A stretch of DNA of 64,000 bases from Membranipora membranacea (taxonomy: Eukaryota; Bryozoa; Gymnolaemata; Cheilostomatida; Membraniporidae): positions 3,985,501 to 4,049,500 of the forward strand of contig OU612074.1 of assembly GCA_914767715.1 (NCBI GenBank). Reading direction: 5' to 3'. A model generated the notes under the pieces. The model saw only the letters and a list, made by a program, of their open reading frames with translations. It did no database searches and had not been told where the DNA came from. The position numbers and the translations under genes are program-made. This document shows positions 1-10,697 of this stretch, in pieces (position 1 is the stretch's first letter; each line of letters opens with the position of its first letter).

Positions 1-185
1 GAATTTTATGTTCTCTGAAATGCTTTAAATTCCTTCATAAATGTTCTGATTTTTTAATGCTGATTTTTCAGATTGATTTGGTGACTTGGGGCTGGATTAG
101 AGTAGCCTTTTCTGTCATCCTTTGACATACTTAGCTGTGTTGATATAGCTGAGTGGTAATATTCCATGTATTCTCTATCCCACAG

Positions 186-3100
186 AGTGATATCAGAATT
201 AGCTCAGTCTACTCAGCACTTCTTAGCGATATTATTCGGTGTCTGGTTCCGGATAGTCAATCATATAGAATTCCACAGCATGTCATCAGAGGCTATGGCT
301 AAAAGTGTCACCGGCAGTATATTTTCGTAAGTTAGAAATAAATCTAGCGGACTCGCTGTTATTCCGAATAAGAACGGAAACAAGCTAATACCTTTTATTA
401 CTGGATGTCAATTCGAATAACAGCAACATTTTATAATAGCATTTCCAACTAAATACCTCTTTGGAAGATTTTATCAAGGAGTTTGTTCCTTACACTCAGA
501 CTTTCGGACGGAATTTGTTCTTAGTCTCTCGAGTTATCCTCTCTCTGAGAAGCAACTCAGAGAGAGGATAACTCTTATTTGTAAGCAATCAAACCATAGA
601 CTTAATAATAAACCTATCTACAGGACACTATATAAAGCTGAAGTGAGGCACTTAATTGTGGGGCAGCGTAACGTCATTGGAAGGTGTAGAAGCAATGATG
701 CTATCATTGATTTATTGTCACAAATCAAGGTCTTTTGTTCATAACACGATCAATTTTGATCGGAGTTTGAATTTGAAAATTGCTTTACAATCAGTAGCAT
801 CTTGTTATCAACTTGATTTTGGCCTTAAATTAGTATCAGACTGTTCGGGATAAGCTGCTTACTCTATTGTTATTTTCAAACTCGAAATCCGATCAAAATT
901 GATCGCGTTATCGACAAATAACCTGATTTCTTACAATAAATCAATGATAGCATCATTGCTTCTACACCTTCCAATGATGTTACATTGCCCACAATTAACT
1001 GTCTCAGTGCCTCAATGCTAATGCTCCATATATTGTCCTGTCTAGGTTTATTATTAAGTCTATGGATCGAAATGATGATTTCATTGTGTAATATGAACTT
1101 GAGCCTTTCAATATTATCATAATTCTTCACCATAAGATATGTTTTATGGAAATTATGATGGATTTTTTGCATTCTCACTTTAAAGATATCAAGTTATTAA
1201 TTAAGTTAATGAAGAAAACAGTAATATTGAAATGTTATAAAATTTTTGTTACAGAAACTCCACAGGTAACCCGACTCTAGTTAACAAAGCAGCGAAGGTG
1301 ATGGAGATTATGATAGAGAATTACGCTATAGCTTCCATGTTCGGAGCGGACAATCTACAGTACTTTGCTGACGTGACGTGCTCTGGTATAATTGTCACTG
1401 AGAGATTTACATATCATTATAAATATCCCTCTCAACAGAATATACAACGTAAGTAAAAATATCCCTCCCTAACGTGAGTCATATTGTCACTGTTATCCTA
1501 TAGGAAGATAGGTTGAAATTAGAATTTTTAAACACTCACTCAAAGAGGTACCAATGTGAAACTGCAAAAATCACTATCTGATAGCTAAATGTGCCAGATG
1601 TTTTTGGAACAAATTGTCTAATTGAAAGACCATCTGAGCTATAAAATGCACTCCACCTCTCACCCTGCTAGACCCTTCCCGCTGTGTTCTGATGATTGGA
1701 GAAATTTGTCTGCCTTCAGTTTGTCCACGGAGTTTAAAAGTATGTGTCTTTTGCAGGTGAGTCGTCTCTGAGATCATTTGCTCAACATTTGAGGAAAGAA
1801 TGTACAAGTCGAGGACTGCTCATAGAGGATGGTAAGTGATTGGCAGACTATGTAATTCTACAAATTTTTATAATAATCTAACATATAGACTTGATAATAA
1901 AACTAATATGATAATTTGTCATCAGTCAACAAGTACAATTCCTTGATTGGCCCCTCAAGCAAATGAAATATAAGAGGCAAAATGTAATTGTTATGATTTC
2001 TGTTCAGGTTTTACGGAAGGTGATGAGGTTGGGGGTCACCCCTCCCACCCTGCACATAGTAACACTCCATCTCCATTATTACCTAGTCAAGCCAGACATA
2101 GCGGTATGACGGGCTGTCAGTCTGTACCTGATGTCAACACACATAACAAGGTAGGGATCACAGGCTATGGTGTGATGCATGGTTTTCATCCCTCAATTAA
2201 TAAATTGTTTCGCTCAAATTTATCGTCCACCCGAACGTCTGTCACTTGATGTTAAAGGGCAACCAAGGTTTCGCAGCAATGCATAAATGGGTAGCAAATA
2301 ATGTGCTGGGCAGCATCAGCTTTGTGCATTACGCGATGCAAAACTCAAAGTAGTTGCTGACTCTAAGCTGGGTAACACTTCAGTTTAGGGGAGGTTCCAA
2401 GACTTTGCTGTAATAATTATAGAGCACAGGCTAAATAATAACAGGAACAGGAAACTGCTATGTGGTATTCTCTTTTAGCTGAGTTTGAGTACCTGATGGA
2501 AGAAATGTTTCACAAGAATTCTGGCTGAATAATCATCCAAATTATATTTTGTCTTTTTCCCCATGCAGAAGGTGCAATCTGCTATTAATCAATGGCCAGC
2601 AATGAGAAGTTGTTTGAAACCTTGGTTGCCCTTTAACTAAATTAAAAATTATCAAACTGGTTTGAGATACAGAAATCTGTAAAACAACTCTGACAATAGG
2701 AGCGCAACCCACGATAGATTTCATCATAAAAATTGGACATGTTGTAGAAAGCTGAAAATAAAAAACCTGTTAAGAAATGGGTCAAGGTATGTGCCGTGTG
2801 TAAGCTGGCATATTTGCAAATAGGCTCAGCAGAAATGTGCACTATATACTTTGATTCATACTAGTAAGGAGACTAATGCCTCTCAGAGCTGACTGATGCA
2901 GTCTGCGCTCTCAATGTGCTTGTAATCGGCACTATAGGAATAAAAACTAGAACACTTTATTCATTACAATATTAGGCCCCACCACTCAGCAAACCTTTAT
3001 ATACTCTTGACACATAAACACGTTTTTGATAGAGGTTTTTTGATTGTCATACTATCAGTGAAAAAGTTTGAATCATAATAGCTAAGTTATCATGACGGAT

Positions 3101-4738
3101 CGACACACTGTGACAAATAATTACCAAATATGGTTACAAAATATGGTCGGCATGTGTTTGGATTTATTTTGTAATTCGTGTGAATAATAATATAAGCCAA
3201 CTTGTTGGTGCTGATTGGCTGTTGGAAAGAAAACCCAATCAGAACCAACACCTTGGTTAGTATGACATGAAATCCAGGAGGGTGGGATATACTCCCACCC
3301 TCTCTGATAAACAAAATGGACTTAAAGATTTTGAGCTTTTGCATATTAAATTATATTTTACCTGCTCGGACAGCATGTAAGTTTTCTGCTGTTATATTTT
3401 GTAGTTTAAGTCACATTTATCGTTACCGCCAGGCTACTTGGACCGTAATATAAGTCGAAGCTTGTCTAAGTTTGATACTGTCAAACTAAAGCAGATGGCT
3501 AGACTGCGGAAGGTGAGCTAGTCAAGATTCTTTTCCCTACATCATGAAGTCTCTTTTTAAGACGATATCTGTGTAAATGTAACATGAAGGGTATCTCCCA
3601 TACTGTAAGCTGTTGGCATTATCTAAGATCTGGTTCAGAAATATTAAAAAACCATGACAGTGAATGTTATCATTCCATAGCTGACACCATCGAGTTACTA
3701 AAACAATAATAACTCAATATAATATATCTACGGCTGACACTCACATTTGATCGAGGAATCAGATGTCATTAAATTGACAAGAGTGATGACAGTTGGGTAA
3801 AACTTGAGACCTCACTAACCACATTATATCTGTATTTGTAGCGCTCTGAGTGGTTTCTGAACTATTCCAAATCTCCACAGCAGACAAGAAAATACACAGT
3901 GACTAGTGATTCAGACTCTAACGAACATTACCATGAACTCGATAATAAATCTGAGGTGAGATAATATCTAATAGTCAGTAATAAAACATTGCAGTTGTGA
4001 ATCAAATCTCTAATTAAGGGCCCTATGCTTCTCTTCTTGGCCATATCATTGAAACCATATATCGAAACCTAAAATCGAAAATACCGAAAATGAGAAATCG
4101 AAAATCGATATCGGGCAAAGGGATTGTTGAAATCGAAGGTGTAAAATCGAAAAATCGAAATCAGGAAAATCGATGCCAAAATCAGAATCGAGGTAGCCCT
4201 AGCCAAATACAAAATCGTGACAGCACTAATATGAAGTGTGGTAAATGTCTAAACCCTCTCTGGTCTAAATTTTATTCACATCTATGACTAGTCGGTAAAT
4301 GCCTGTCGGTTTGCTGACAGCTCATGATATAGTGATATAGATGTTGATGTTTGTGACAGGACAGGAAAAAGTCAGTTCCTGATTGAAATATAATTAATCT
4401 ATAAAATGCCGAATAACATTGTTGTAGAACGATTTGTATTTGAGATTATACAATAAAAAACTCCATCTGTTCTTTTTCAGATTGAGAGTGTATTTGATGA
4501 TCGAAGGTCAATAGACACGACGCTGATAGATAAACCTCTATATGAAGAGGAAATATCTGTCTATGGTGGCGAGCCAACCAGTACTATCGGCAGTCACTCC
4601 CTATCACACAGCGGGAAGACAAGCAGACAAAATAGTGATTACAATAAAAACGATCCTCATACTGAAACGCTGACTAAACACTTCGTCAAACAGACAACCA
4701 TCATACCCAGAACTAAGTCCACTGTGATACAATGTTAG
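186..4738 (+). CDS. RhoGAP-like protein, 3' part (gene enters from the left edge)
   Basis: Exons 186-326, 1255-1448, 1757-1831, 2008-2150, 3405-3512, 3842-3955 and 4481-4738 join in one frame (phases 2,1,1,0,0,0 at the junctions) and end at TAG, giving about 343 residues. The first two exons read like the last helices of a RhoGAP domain: FHSMSSEAMAKSVTGSIF matches the family's N-x-M-xx-xx-LA-xxxx-P-L/I-L helix, and NKAAKVMEIMIENY matches the following long helix. Helix spacing recalls the ARHGAP20/TAGAP type. The arginine finger would lie upstream, outside the window. The rest is a Ser/Thr/Gln-rich, probably disordered tail ending in TKSTVIQC, which is not a CaaX box. The expected role is stimulating GTP hydrolysis on a Rho GTPase at the cytoskeleton or membrane. 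The first exon is short and the assignment rests on helix patterns, so the family call is moderate; the exon chain itself is strong. Confidence 0.6.
532..573. repeat. Perfect 18-bp hairpin in RhoGAP intron
   Basis: Arms AGTTATCCTCTCTCTGAG (532-549) and its exact reverse complement (556-573) are separated by six bases. It lies just outside the foldback element at 595-1065 and may be a remnant of a related element. Confidence 0.8.
595..1065. mobile_element. Foldback (MITE-like) element in RhoGAP intron
   Basis: The left arm (about 595-785) is repeated in inverted orientation at about 870-1065. The ends pair as CCATAGACTTAATAATAAAC versus its complement near 1045-1065. Internal blocks such as CAATTTTGATCGGA and GGAAGGTGTAGAAGCAATGA also pair, with scattered mismatches. 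No transposase is present, so this looks like a non-autonomous element. Short ORFs on both strands here are arm translations, not genes. Confidence 0.75.
3196..3260. repeat. CCAAT-type hairpin repeat, copy 1
   Basis: Imperfect hairpin starting GCCAACTTGTTGG and ending CCAACACCTTGG, with CTGATTGG / CCAATCAG inside. It belongs to a four-copy family in this window (also at 5732, 18273 and 40585). Confidence 0.7.
4068..4200. repeat. Degenerate AAAATCGA simple repeat
   Basis: About 130 bp of irregular copies of ATCGAAA/AAAATCG within the last RhoGAP intron. The short ORF across it is rich in N, R and K and is only a translation of the repeat. Confidence 0.75.
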
Positions 4739-5731
4739 ATACCGCCGCCATACATCCACCCTGACATAACAACCTCCGCCAAATGTATATCTTTGCCATA
4801 TCACACACACTAAATGGATGGGTTACTCTTCTCGTATTTGATAAGCTGTTCTAATATGGATGTAAGGAAGCACTGCACTCTCACCAAAGACTCACTAACA
4901 AGCTCAAAGCTCACTATATAAAACTGTCGCCGATGCCGAACTAACACAACTCAACACAGCTCTCTCTTTACATGTACGAGTTGTCTGCTCTCCTTGATAC
5001 TAAGCCACATATCATCTCACTCACTCGCATGCATGTAAATATATATTATTATTATTTTGCTTTGTTATAATTTAAACACCAGATGTTTTTTATTGTTACT
5101 GTGTTGACTTTCAGTTTATCGAATGATTTTTCTGCCTTTAAAATATTTATTATTTTTTCTCATTATTTTTTGACCTCCCAACAGGCAAACCCTAATGTAT
5201 GGCTTGTGAGATCTGAAAGGGTAACCGCCTTGCACTCCTCTAAATGTTATTTATGAACTTTAATTATACAAACGGCTTTGTTAAACTAAAACGATAATCA
5301 ATTTGGCTCAAAGTTCAATTGCGGAGAAAGTTTTTTTTTAATAGCTGTGGTCTTGTTGCAATATTCTTTCTGTGTTACTAACTTGTATTTCCAATTCACG
5401 CTCAACATTGCATTCCACATTCGTTTTATGAAGCAGAGCTGATGTATTATGATATATTATATAGTAATATATAAACAGTCCGCAGCTCATATAAGAACTT
5501 TGTACAAATGTCGCTATTTGTTATGAACATTTACTCATTGTGTACGCACAATTTGATGTCATATAATGAATTTCAATATTAATGAAATCTAAATCACTTT
5601 ATATTTTTGCCTTGTTTCTTATATTTTCATGATTGTTTAAAGAAAAGTAATAATTATATCAATTTACATGTGAACAATTTTCCCCATTTTGTGATTTAAC
5701 GTGACAAAGATATAAATATATGCCTGTTCGA

Positions 5732-5790
5732 GCCAATGTGATGACTCTGATCGGATACACCCAACCACTCAGAGCCAACACATTGGTTAG
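5732..5790. repeat. CCAAT-type hairpin repeat, copy 2
   Basis: Starts GCCAATGTG and ends CACATTGG, with CTCTGAT / CAGAG inner pairing. Same family as the copies at 3196, 18273 and 40585. A 69-codon ORF over it is not supported as a gene. Confidence 0.7.
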
Positions 5791-7040
5791 CCACATCAGA
5801 TTTCGCTGTCCCCAGTATACTCAAGTGGTGGCTCAATGGGCTGGTTCTACCACTAAACTAATTATCCAGAAGTGCTATGAACTTGTTCAGTGTAAAAATA
5901 TTGCAGAACTAGTTGCCAGACTAATATAAATACCTCTAAAATACAACTCACCAGAAAATGTTTTGAATATTGAGACTTTTAAAAGTTGATACTATGGTTC
6001 TCATTTTTGATCATGAACTTTTATCAGGAAAGCTTTTTGGTGACACAACATGCTCAATGCAAGATGGGTTGAGACTTGCCAATGTTGAAGTCTTTTTGGG
6101 CCAAGCCGACCTATTTTCAGAAAGCAAAAGCGACCTCTGAAGCCCAGATTTTTTAGATTCACATGTCAATGCATTTCCGAAGCGAGAAGCAAGAAATATG
6201 AATACTAATGTCATAGTTAGTTGTAAGCACATAATACCCAGAGCTCAGGCACGAATGCGCCTAAGTTAAATAAATAACCTGGCCCTGCACTTGACCTATT
6301 AAGGTCACCCGCTTCTATCTCTCAGGATAAATGCTGGATCAACACCATCTTTAGCATATAGTATTACATGAGACTATACTGATATCTATAGTCTCTGGTA
6401 TTGTTAAGTTTGACAAAAGACGATGAGTCAAAAAACAACAAGGCAGAAAAATTCTCACTATTTACAAAAGAAGAAACAAGTTGAAAAAATAGGATAAATA
6501 CTATATTGGGACCTTCTTAATTTTGAACAGAAGACAAATATCCTAGAATGCACAACAAAAATAACTAGAAGAAACTATACATGGAATAAACAAGAACAGT
6601 GCAGTTTTCTTTCTATTTGAAAACCATTACAGTCGGACATACTGCTAACTCAGATTAAGTTTGGTCTATTTGGCCTGTCTCTACTGGTGAGCTGCCGGCA
6701 CCAGCTGCAAGTGCGAGTGAATTATGTTATACTGGCTCTACCTCAAAATGGCTGCTACAGAGGTTTAACCATAAAGTAAAAGACTTTACTCTTTACTTTA
6801 CTCTTGACTTCAATCCTGGTTTATAACATGTTCGATGACAGCTAGTGTGTGACGGCAGGCCAGTAACAGCATGGCATAACGTAATCCTCCGTCCTGTTCC
6901 TCGATAGAGTGATGTGAGTTATACACGTCATGATCTGGTATGAAGTAATTCTGTAGCCGATCTGTCTTCTCTATTACATTCAGTAACCTCTGGTATACTC
7001 TTCTACTCAGCTCCCACTAAGAGTAATAAGGTGAGTAAAT

Positions 7041-7042
<2 letters not shown>

Positions 7043-7085
<43 letters not shown>

Positions 7086-7092
7086 GTATATA
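7043..7092. repeat. (TA)n microsatellite
   Basis: Alternating TA with a few TG interruptions. Similar TA tracts occur at about 17548-17581 and 19740-19757. Confidence 0.9.
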
Positions 7093-7881
7093 TGAATGAT
7101 AATGCATAATTGTTGAGAAATATGATTTGGGCCAATTTGGAAGATCTATGAAATGTGAAACGGATAGATTTGATTGAATATAAATCGGAAAATAATTAAA
7201 AGTGGTATAGCCATGGTGTTGTCAAAAAACGTTGTATTAGTAAGTGTTTAGTTTAACATTATCATGAAAATTAGAAATATTATATTTTCTTATGAAGTAA
7301 GAATCCGTTAAATAAGCAGGGCATTGCCCCCTATAAATTCTGTATTCCTCCACTGAAGAGAAAAGTTTGACTAAAAAAGTAGAGTGATCAGTTTGAGGGA
7401 GGATGTAAGTTCATTTTCCCAAATAGAGTGAAAGGTATATGCTGTATGTTTGCTATTATTCTGAATGAACACTTCGGAAGAAAACCCAAAATATCTTTGA
7501 CATATCTTGGGCAAGAAAAGTAAGTGATATTAGATTTTGCAGGGTACAATTTGTTGCTCTTTTTACAAACAATATATAGTGGTTTTTTTCATCAAATGAG
7601 TGTTCTATGTTGAAGAGCTAGCTTTTTTATTTCACATTGATTCGTTTGGGTTATATTTTTTTATTGATGTCTGGGGTTCACTGGGTTAATAAAAGAATCA
7701 AAGTTAGATATGTACATCCCTTTCTCAGCAAGAGCATAATAATTTGGTTGACTAGTTTAATCAATTTTGATGCTTGATTGAATAAAAATTTTATAATAAA
7801 AAGTTTTGTCATGCCATGTCATGTCACGTCACGTCATGTCATGACTCAAAAACTATTAAGAAGTTGATCATCATAAGTCCC

Positions 7882-7974
7882 TAGCCTGGGCAGGCTGTCA
7901 TGTCGGGGGTGAGTGGGGGGTCCCTCCCTCCCTCCACGCCCACCCACCCCCGACACGACAGCCTGCACAGGCTA
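7882..7974. repeat. GC-rich inverted repeat
   Basis: TAGCCTGGGCAGGCTGTC on the left pairs with GACAGCCTGCACAGGCTA on the right, and the pairing continues through GTCGGGGGTG / CACCCCCGAC. The loop is a C-rich run. GC content is far above its surroundings. Probably a small foldback element. Confidence 0.75.
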
Positions 7975-8043
7975 ATAAGACCCTCTATTGGAAACTTTAT
8001 CTTTTGCTTGGAATGTACAGTGTACCCCTTTACTGTCTAGCAA

Positions 8044-8049
8044 TTTATT
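8044..8049 (-). terminator. Candidate poly(A) signal of ankyrin-cGLR gene
   Basis: AATAAA on the minus strand about 105 bp past the stop codon at 8154. This is the nearest canonical signal I see downstream of that gene. Confidence 0.45.
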
Positions 8050-8153
8050 ATTGTCTTATTAACATTTTCATATAAATATTTTCATATTAATACACATTTC
8101 GTGAGAACTAAACGTGTACGGGGATTTTACTCTGATCAGCATAGGGTAGAGCC

Positions 8154-10697
8154 TCAGTCGATATCATTGCAATAGCGGTTTGCCAGAAATCTGATCATGA
8201 CAGTAAAGACTGATTTTGTCCCAATTTTTAAGTGTATACTGTCTCTTTCTTGTAAGACACTTCTACAAACCTGTTCCTGTGTGTCTATCTCCCTTGGCCA
8301 GTCACCTTGTGATGCAAACTCATCCAGCTCGGAGTAGAACAGCTGCTTCAGATAGAATGTTTCTACCTCTGCAGACGAATCAAGCTCCAAATAATAAGAG
8401 GGCCAACTCTCAGGGTGTTTCAGAAGCTCATCTATGTCGACTGGTTCAGGAGCTTCCATTGTTGTACAGCGAAGTTGTATCCTCCTGTTAAGGTGGTATT
8501 CCTTTTTATTGCCATTGATAATAATAGGAGTTATCGGAGACTCTCTCAATGTTTTGATTAGGCGATATGCCTCCAAGACTGATGGTGGTAAAACTTTGAA
8601 AATCTTCGTTTCTATGTGACTCAGAGAAATACGCCATGGAATTTTCTCAGTCCGAACACTGATGGTTTTGGGAATCACATAGAAACCTTCCTCTTGTACG
8701 TTTGATAGGAGCCTACTCTGCGGTCTGAAGTTTTGTGGCCAAAGTTGAACATGAACCACAGGGTTCAGATCGATCGATATCTTCATACGCTTATATGTGC
8801 CGCAAGTCCAAATCAATGTCACAGCTTGAAGACCCGATGAACCCCATTCATTATTAGGTAAAGCATGATATGAAATCGGTGGGTAAAGTTTACCGAACCA
8901 ATCATCGTAGGGGCAGTATATGTTGTCGGTACCCTTTTGGTTGACTTTGCACATTGCCTGCCATGTTAGCATCCTGAACCGGTCTTGTATGGCGGGACCG
9001 TATAACTTGCCTCCAAAAACAAACTCCTCAAATCTTGGATCTATATCATCACCCACAACCAATTCGATAAAGGCTGGCGTGCTCCCAAAAGGTGTCAAAT
9101 CTCGAATGAGCTTACTAAATGCAACAAGGTTAACCATATAATCAAACTCATCAGGGTTGCCGGTTTTGGTACCCTCGTATGAGCTTCCGCTGCAGATAAG
9201 GGTCCCTTCAAACCGCTTGTCTAAGTTTACTAGCTCAGAGACGACATTCTGGAAGTATTCCTCAACCTTCTGAAGGACATGTCTATTTGCTTCTAGATTG
9301 TCAGTAGTAGTATGCAGGCCAATATCAGCAAAAATATAATCGTTTCTGGTATTATTTTGTGAATCTGGTCTTTGAGTGCTGTTTCTGATATAATCGGTGT
9401 ATGTCTCAATTCCATGAATTGTTGTTACACCTTGGCCTATATCAGATTGAGGGAGAAGCCTGGGGCAGCGTTTGGAACCTAACAGCTTGGCAGTTTGCCA
9501 ATGACACTGCTTGGCTGCTGTTTCAGCGGCTGTGGTACCATTGTTATCCTGTAAACTTGTGACTGCACCAGCATCAACCAGAAGATTGATCACATCGGCT
9601 GAGCACCCTGTGAAAGCAAGGTAGTGAAGTGCCGTACTCCCGTAATTATCAACAGCGTTAACATCGGCCTTGTACTTTAAAAGATCTGCCATTGCATCTA
9701 AGGATAAAGTATAGCGGCCTGTATGCCATTTGTTAGAATATGGGTTAGCTGCAGATTTGAGCGGTGGGCAGTATAAATGCAAAGGGCGGATCCCTAAGCT
9801 TCCTGCTGTATTTGGATCAGCACCCCACTCCAAAAGATCTTTGACTGCTTTTAGATTTTGATCCAAACATGCAAAGTGGAGCGGTGTATCTGCGTTGATA
9901 TCTCTTTCATTGACATCTAGCATCTTAACTGACTCATGGAGGTGAGTGTGGCTGTATTTATTTCTCACTGCATAATGCAGAATGTTTCTCCCGAAGCTAT
10001 CTTTAGACTTAGTATCTATATCAGTGCAGCTAATCAAAAAACGTAAGAAGTTTTCCATACAATTGCTGGCGGCATAATGTAGGATAGTCGAGCCATCGAT
10101 ACACTGCTCTCTGATATCAACCCTGTCCTTCACCAAATACATCATGCGCATCATCATCGATGAAGTCTTGTCATCGTTATTGTATGCTTTACCTAAGGCA
10201 TAAAATATATTGCCACCTAAAACACTGTTCAAACTTCCCCCTGCAGCCAAAATCATCATTGTAATCTCCATGTTCAACATAGAAACACTTGAATATAGTG
10301 GAGTGTTCCCGTTATGGTCCGATATGTTTACTGATGCACCACATCTAAGCAGCTTTGCGACAACATCTTTAGGCGGTATCCCCTCTATCTTACATCCAAC
10401 TTGGTTCAAATCGAATGACATAAAGTTTATGAATGCGAGAAGAGGCGTCTGCCCAAGATGGTCTTGGTTGTCTATGTTATATCCGTGGTCAATTAGAATG
10501 TCAACAATGCTCTCCCATATGTGGATATCAGACGTTTGATGTAAATTCCTGACGTAACAATGGAGGCAGTCATTATTTGTCCCCAAAGTTTTTCGATCTA
10601 GTTTCTTCACAGAGCTGAGTAAATCTAAGAGTCTTGAGGATCGATCGGTCGTATGCCGTTCCTCAAGCAGTGAATGTATATCTTCGATGGCATTCAT
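8154..10697 (-). CDS. Ankyrin-repeat cGAS/Mab-21-like nucleotidyltransferase (cGLR candidate)
   Basis: Single-exon gene of 847 residues, counted from the first ATG; the frame is open 27 bp further upstream without an ATG. Residues about 75-405 are ankyrin repeats (GQTPLLAF, GNTPLYSSV, GSTILHYAA, DTPLHFACL, GSTALHYLA). Residues about 415-847 form a Mab-21/cGAS nucleotidyltransferase. The GS motif and acidic pair lie in CSGSSYEGTKTGNPDEFDYM (G504, S505, E517, D519), the third acidic residue is D643 in KISIDLNPVV, and the C-terminal helical part begins WRISLSHIE. The usual metal-binding set therefore looks complete. In known cGAS-like receptors this fold makes cyclic dinucleotides or related messengers after sensing nucleic acid. 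Here the ligand is unknown, and I see no clear cGAS zinc-thumb HxxxxxCC. The ankyrin part may be the sensor or a scaffold. The lack of introns contrasts with the other large genes and suggests a retrocopy or expanded family. The domain call is strong; the immune role is inference. Confidence 0.88.
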   Translation of the reverse strand: MNAIEDIHSLLEERHTTDRSSRLLDLLSSVKKLDRKTLGTNNDCLHCYVRNLHQTSDIHIWESIVDILIDHGYNIDNQDHLGQTPLLAFINFMSFDLNQVGCKIEGIPPKDVVAKLLRCGASVNISDHNGNTPLYSSVSMLNMEITMMILAAGGSLNSVLGGNIFYALGKAYNNDDKTSSMMMRMMYLVKDRVDIREQCIDGSTILHYAASNCMENFLRFLISCTDIDTKSKDSFGRNILHYAVRNKYSHTHLHESVKMLDVNERDINADTPLHFACLDQNLKAVKDLLEWGADPNTAGSLGIRPLHLYCPPLKSAANPYSNKWHTGRYTLSLDAMADLLKYKADVNAVDNYGSTALHYLAFTGCSADVINLLVDAGAVTSLQDNNGTTAAETAAKQCHWQTAKLLGSKRCPRLLPQSDIGQGVTTIHGIETYTDYIRNSTQRPDSQNNTRNDYIFADIGLHTTTDNLEANRHVLQKVEEYFQNVVSELVNLDKRFEGTLICSGSSYEGTKTGNPDEFDYMVNLVAFSKLIRDLTPFGSTPAFIELVVGDDIDPRFEEFVFGGKLYGPAIQDRFRMLTWQAMCKVNQKGTDNIYCPYDDWFGKLYPPISYHALPNNEWGSSGLQAVTLIWTCGTYKRMKISIDLNPVVHVQLWPQNFRPQSRLLSNVQEEGFYVIPKTISVRTEKIPWRISLSHIETKIFKVLPPSVLEAYRLIKTLRESPITPIIINGNKKEYHLNRRIQLRCTTMEAPEPVDIDELLKHPESWPSYYLELDSSAEVETFYLKQLFYSELDEFASQGDWPREIDTQEQVCRSVLQERDSIHLKIGTKSVFTVMIRFLANRYCNDID

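Larger units (their letters stand above)
4739..8043. other. Intergenic: RhoGAP 3' flank and simple repeats
   Basis: This begins with the presumed 3' UTR of the RhoGAP gene. I see no ORF with domain signals or good exon structure. It holds hairpin copy 2 (5732-5790), a TA microsatellite (about 7043-7092), a CATGT/CACGT run (7808-7844) and a GC-rich hairpin (7882-7974). Confidence 0.6.

Noticed and set aside
656-1178. Two ORFs on opposite strands sharing peptide stretches
   Set aside because: They read the two arms of the foldback element 595-1065; no domain or splice support.
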